Source: Phocaeicola plebeius
GTDB lineage: Bacteria; Bacteroidota; Bacteroidia; Bacteroidales; Bacteroidaceae
Length of the DNA stretch: 49,887 nucleotides
Assembly (NCBI GenBank): GCA_022767125.1
Contig: JALEPZ010000101.1
Coordinates: 1 to 49,887, forward strand
Reading direction: 5' to 3'
The first letter of the stretch is position 1. Every line of letters begins with the position of its first letter. The notes beneath the pieces are model-generated. The model made no database searches. It was not told where the DNA came from and saw only the letters and a program-made list of their open reading frames with translations. Made by a program: the position numbers and the translations under genes. Shown here one piece after another: positions 49,784-49,887 of the stretch.

Positions 49784-49887
49784 ATGGAAGAAAGAGCAGC
49801 AAGACCCAAGCCCAAGCGCATCCCCTACGGGATGATGAACTTCGTGGCCATCCGCGAGGACAACTGTTACTATGTCGACAAGACACG
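49784..49887 (+). CDS. AAA-ATPase-like / PD-(D/E)XK family protein, N-terminal fragment (cut by window edge)
   Basis: From the ATG at 49784 the frame reads MEERAARPKPKRIPYGMMNF then VAIREDNCYYVDKTR, up to the window end. IPYGxxNFxxIREDxxYYVDKT is the characteristic start of the AAA-ATPase-like proteins with C-terminal PD-(D/E)XK domain that are very abundant in Bacteroidales. Only about 35 residues are visible. A -7-like TACCTTTA lies at 49749-49756. It does not belong functionally to the sugar locus and marks its right border. Confidence 0.75.
   Translation, partial: MEERAARPKPKRIPYGMMNFVAIREDNCYYVDKT

Noticed and set aside
1-49887. CRISPR array, tRNA or rRNA genes
   Set aside because: I saw no regularly spaced direct repeats with unique spacers and no cloverleaf or rRNA-like sequence anywhere in the window.

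Overview
The window looks like a Bacteroidales chromosome, most likely Bacteroidaceae. It has SusC/SusD outer-membrane pairs, the Bacteroidetes-type -7 promoter element (TAnnTTTG) in front of many genes, lipoprotein signals of the MKKxxLL...SC type, and a housekeeping block (hemW, glmM, a DUF4827 lipoprotein, nrnA, comEC, rpe) typical of this order. Most genes are visibly GC-rich for Bacteroides. The stretch from about 25.3 to 33.8 kb is clearly more AT-rich and is probably a separately acquired module.

Layout. 1-850: mobile and decayed DNA, comprising the 3' end of an IS3-family transposase, a short palindromic repeat cluster and the N-terminal stub of a PD-(D/E)XK (Rpn/transposase-type) gene. 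852-2559 (+): a conserved hypothetical gene overlapping hemW. 2672-8550 (-): glmM, DUF4827 lipoprotein, nrnA, comEC, rpe. 8.7-49.6 kb: a very large polysaccharide utilisation locus (PUL) of about 41 kb. The right edge enters an AAA-ATPase-like/PD-(D/E)XK gene cut by the window.

The PUL has at least six transcription units: (A) susC1-susD1; AraC regulator 1 (-); MFS sugar porter, DUF5107-TPR protein and two paralogous GH2-like proteins; (B) a secreted protein with three esterase-type domains (SGNH, alpha/beta-hydrolase, SGNH); (C) susC2-susD2-small lipoprotein; AraC regulator 2; (D) a 14.6-kb operon RraA-like / enolase-superfamily dehydratase / SDR / SMP-30 lactonase / SSS symporter / three GH2 enzymes. 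Strong hairpin terminators close several of these units.

Two regulatory observations stand out. First, units A, B, C and D share an upstream element (TTCCTTTTTGTACATT-like) whose GTACATT core lies exactly 80 bp upstream of the -7 element in all four cases, so they probably form one regulon; AraC regulator 2, immediately next to element D, is the natural candidate activator. Second, both susC genes have about 180-nt leaders with the same hairpin (AAGCCAGA...TCTGGCTT), a second hairpin and a nearly identical box abutting the start codon, at matching distances. This suggests post-transcriptional control.

Functional model (inference). Exo-acting GH2 enzymes and esterases trim a decorated, probably acylated oligosaccharide imported by two SusCD pairs. 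A monosaccharide enters by the SSS and/or MFS porters and is then oxidised rather than phosphorylated: SDR dehydrogenase to lactone, SMP-30 lactonase to aldonate, enolase-superfamily dehydratase to 2-keto-3-deoxy-aldonate, and an RraA-type class II aldolase to pyruvate plus an aldehyde. No sugar kinase, isomerase or endo-acting glycanase is visible. A non-phosphorylative route built into a Bacteroidales PUL is the most interesting system here. The sugar itself cannot be named from sequence.
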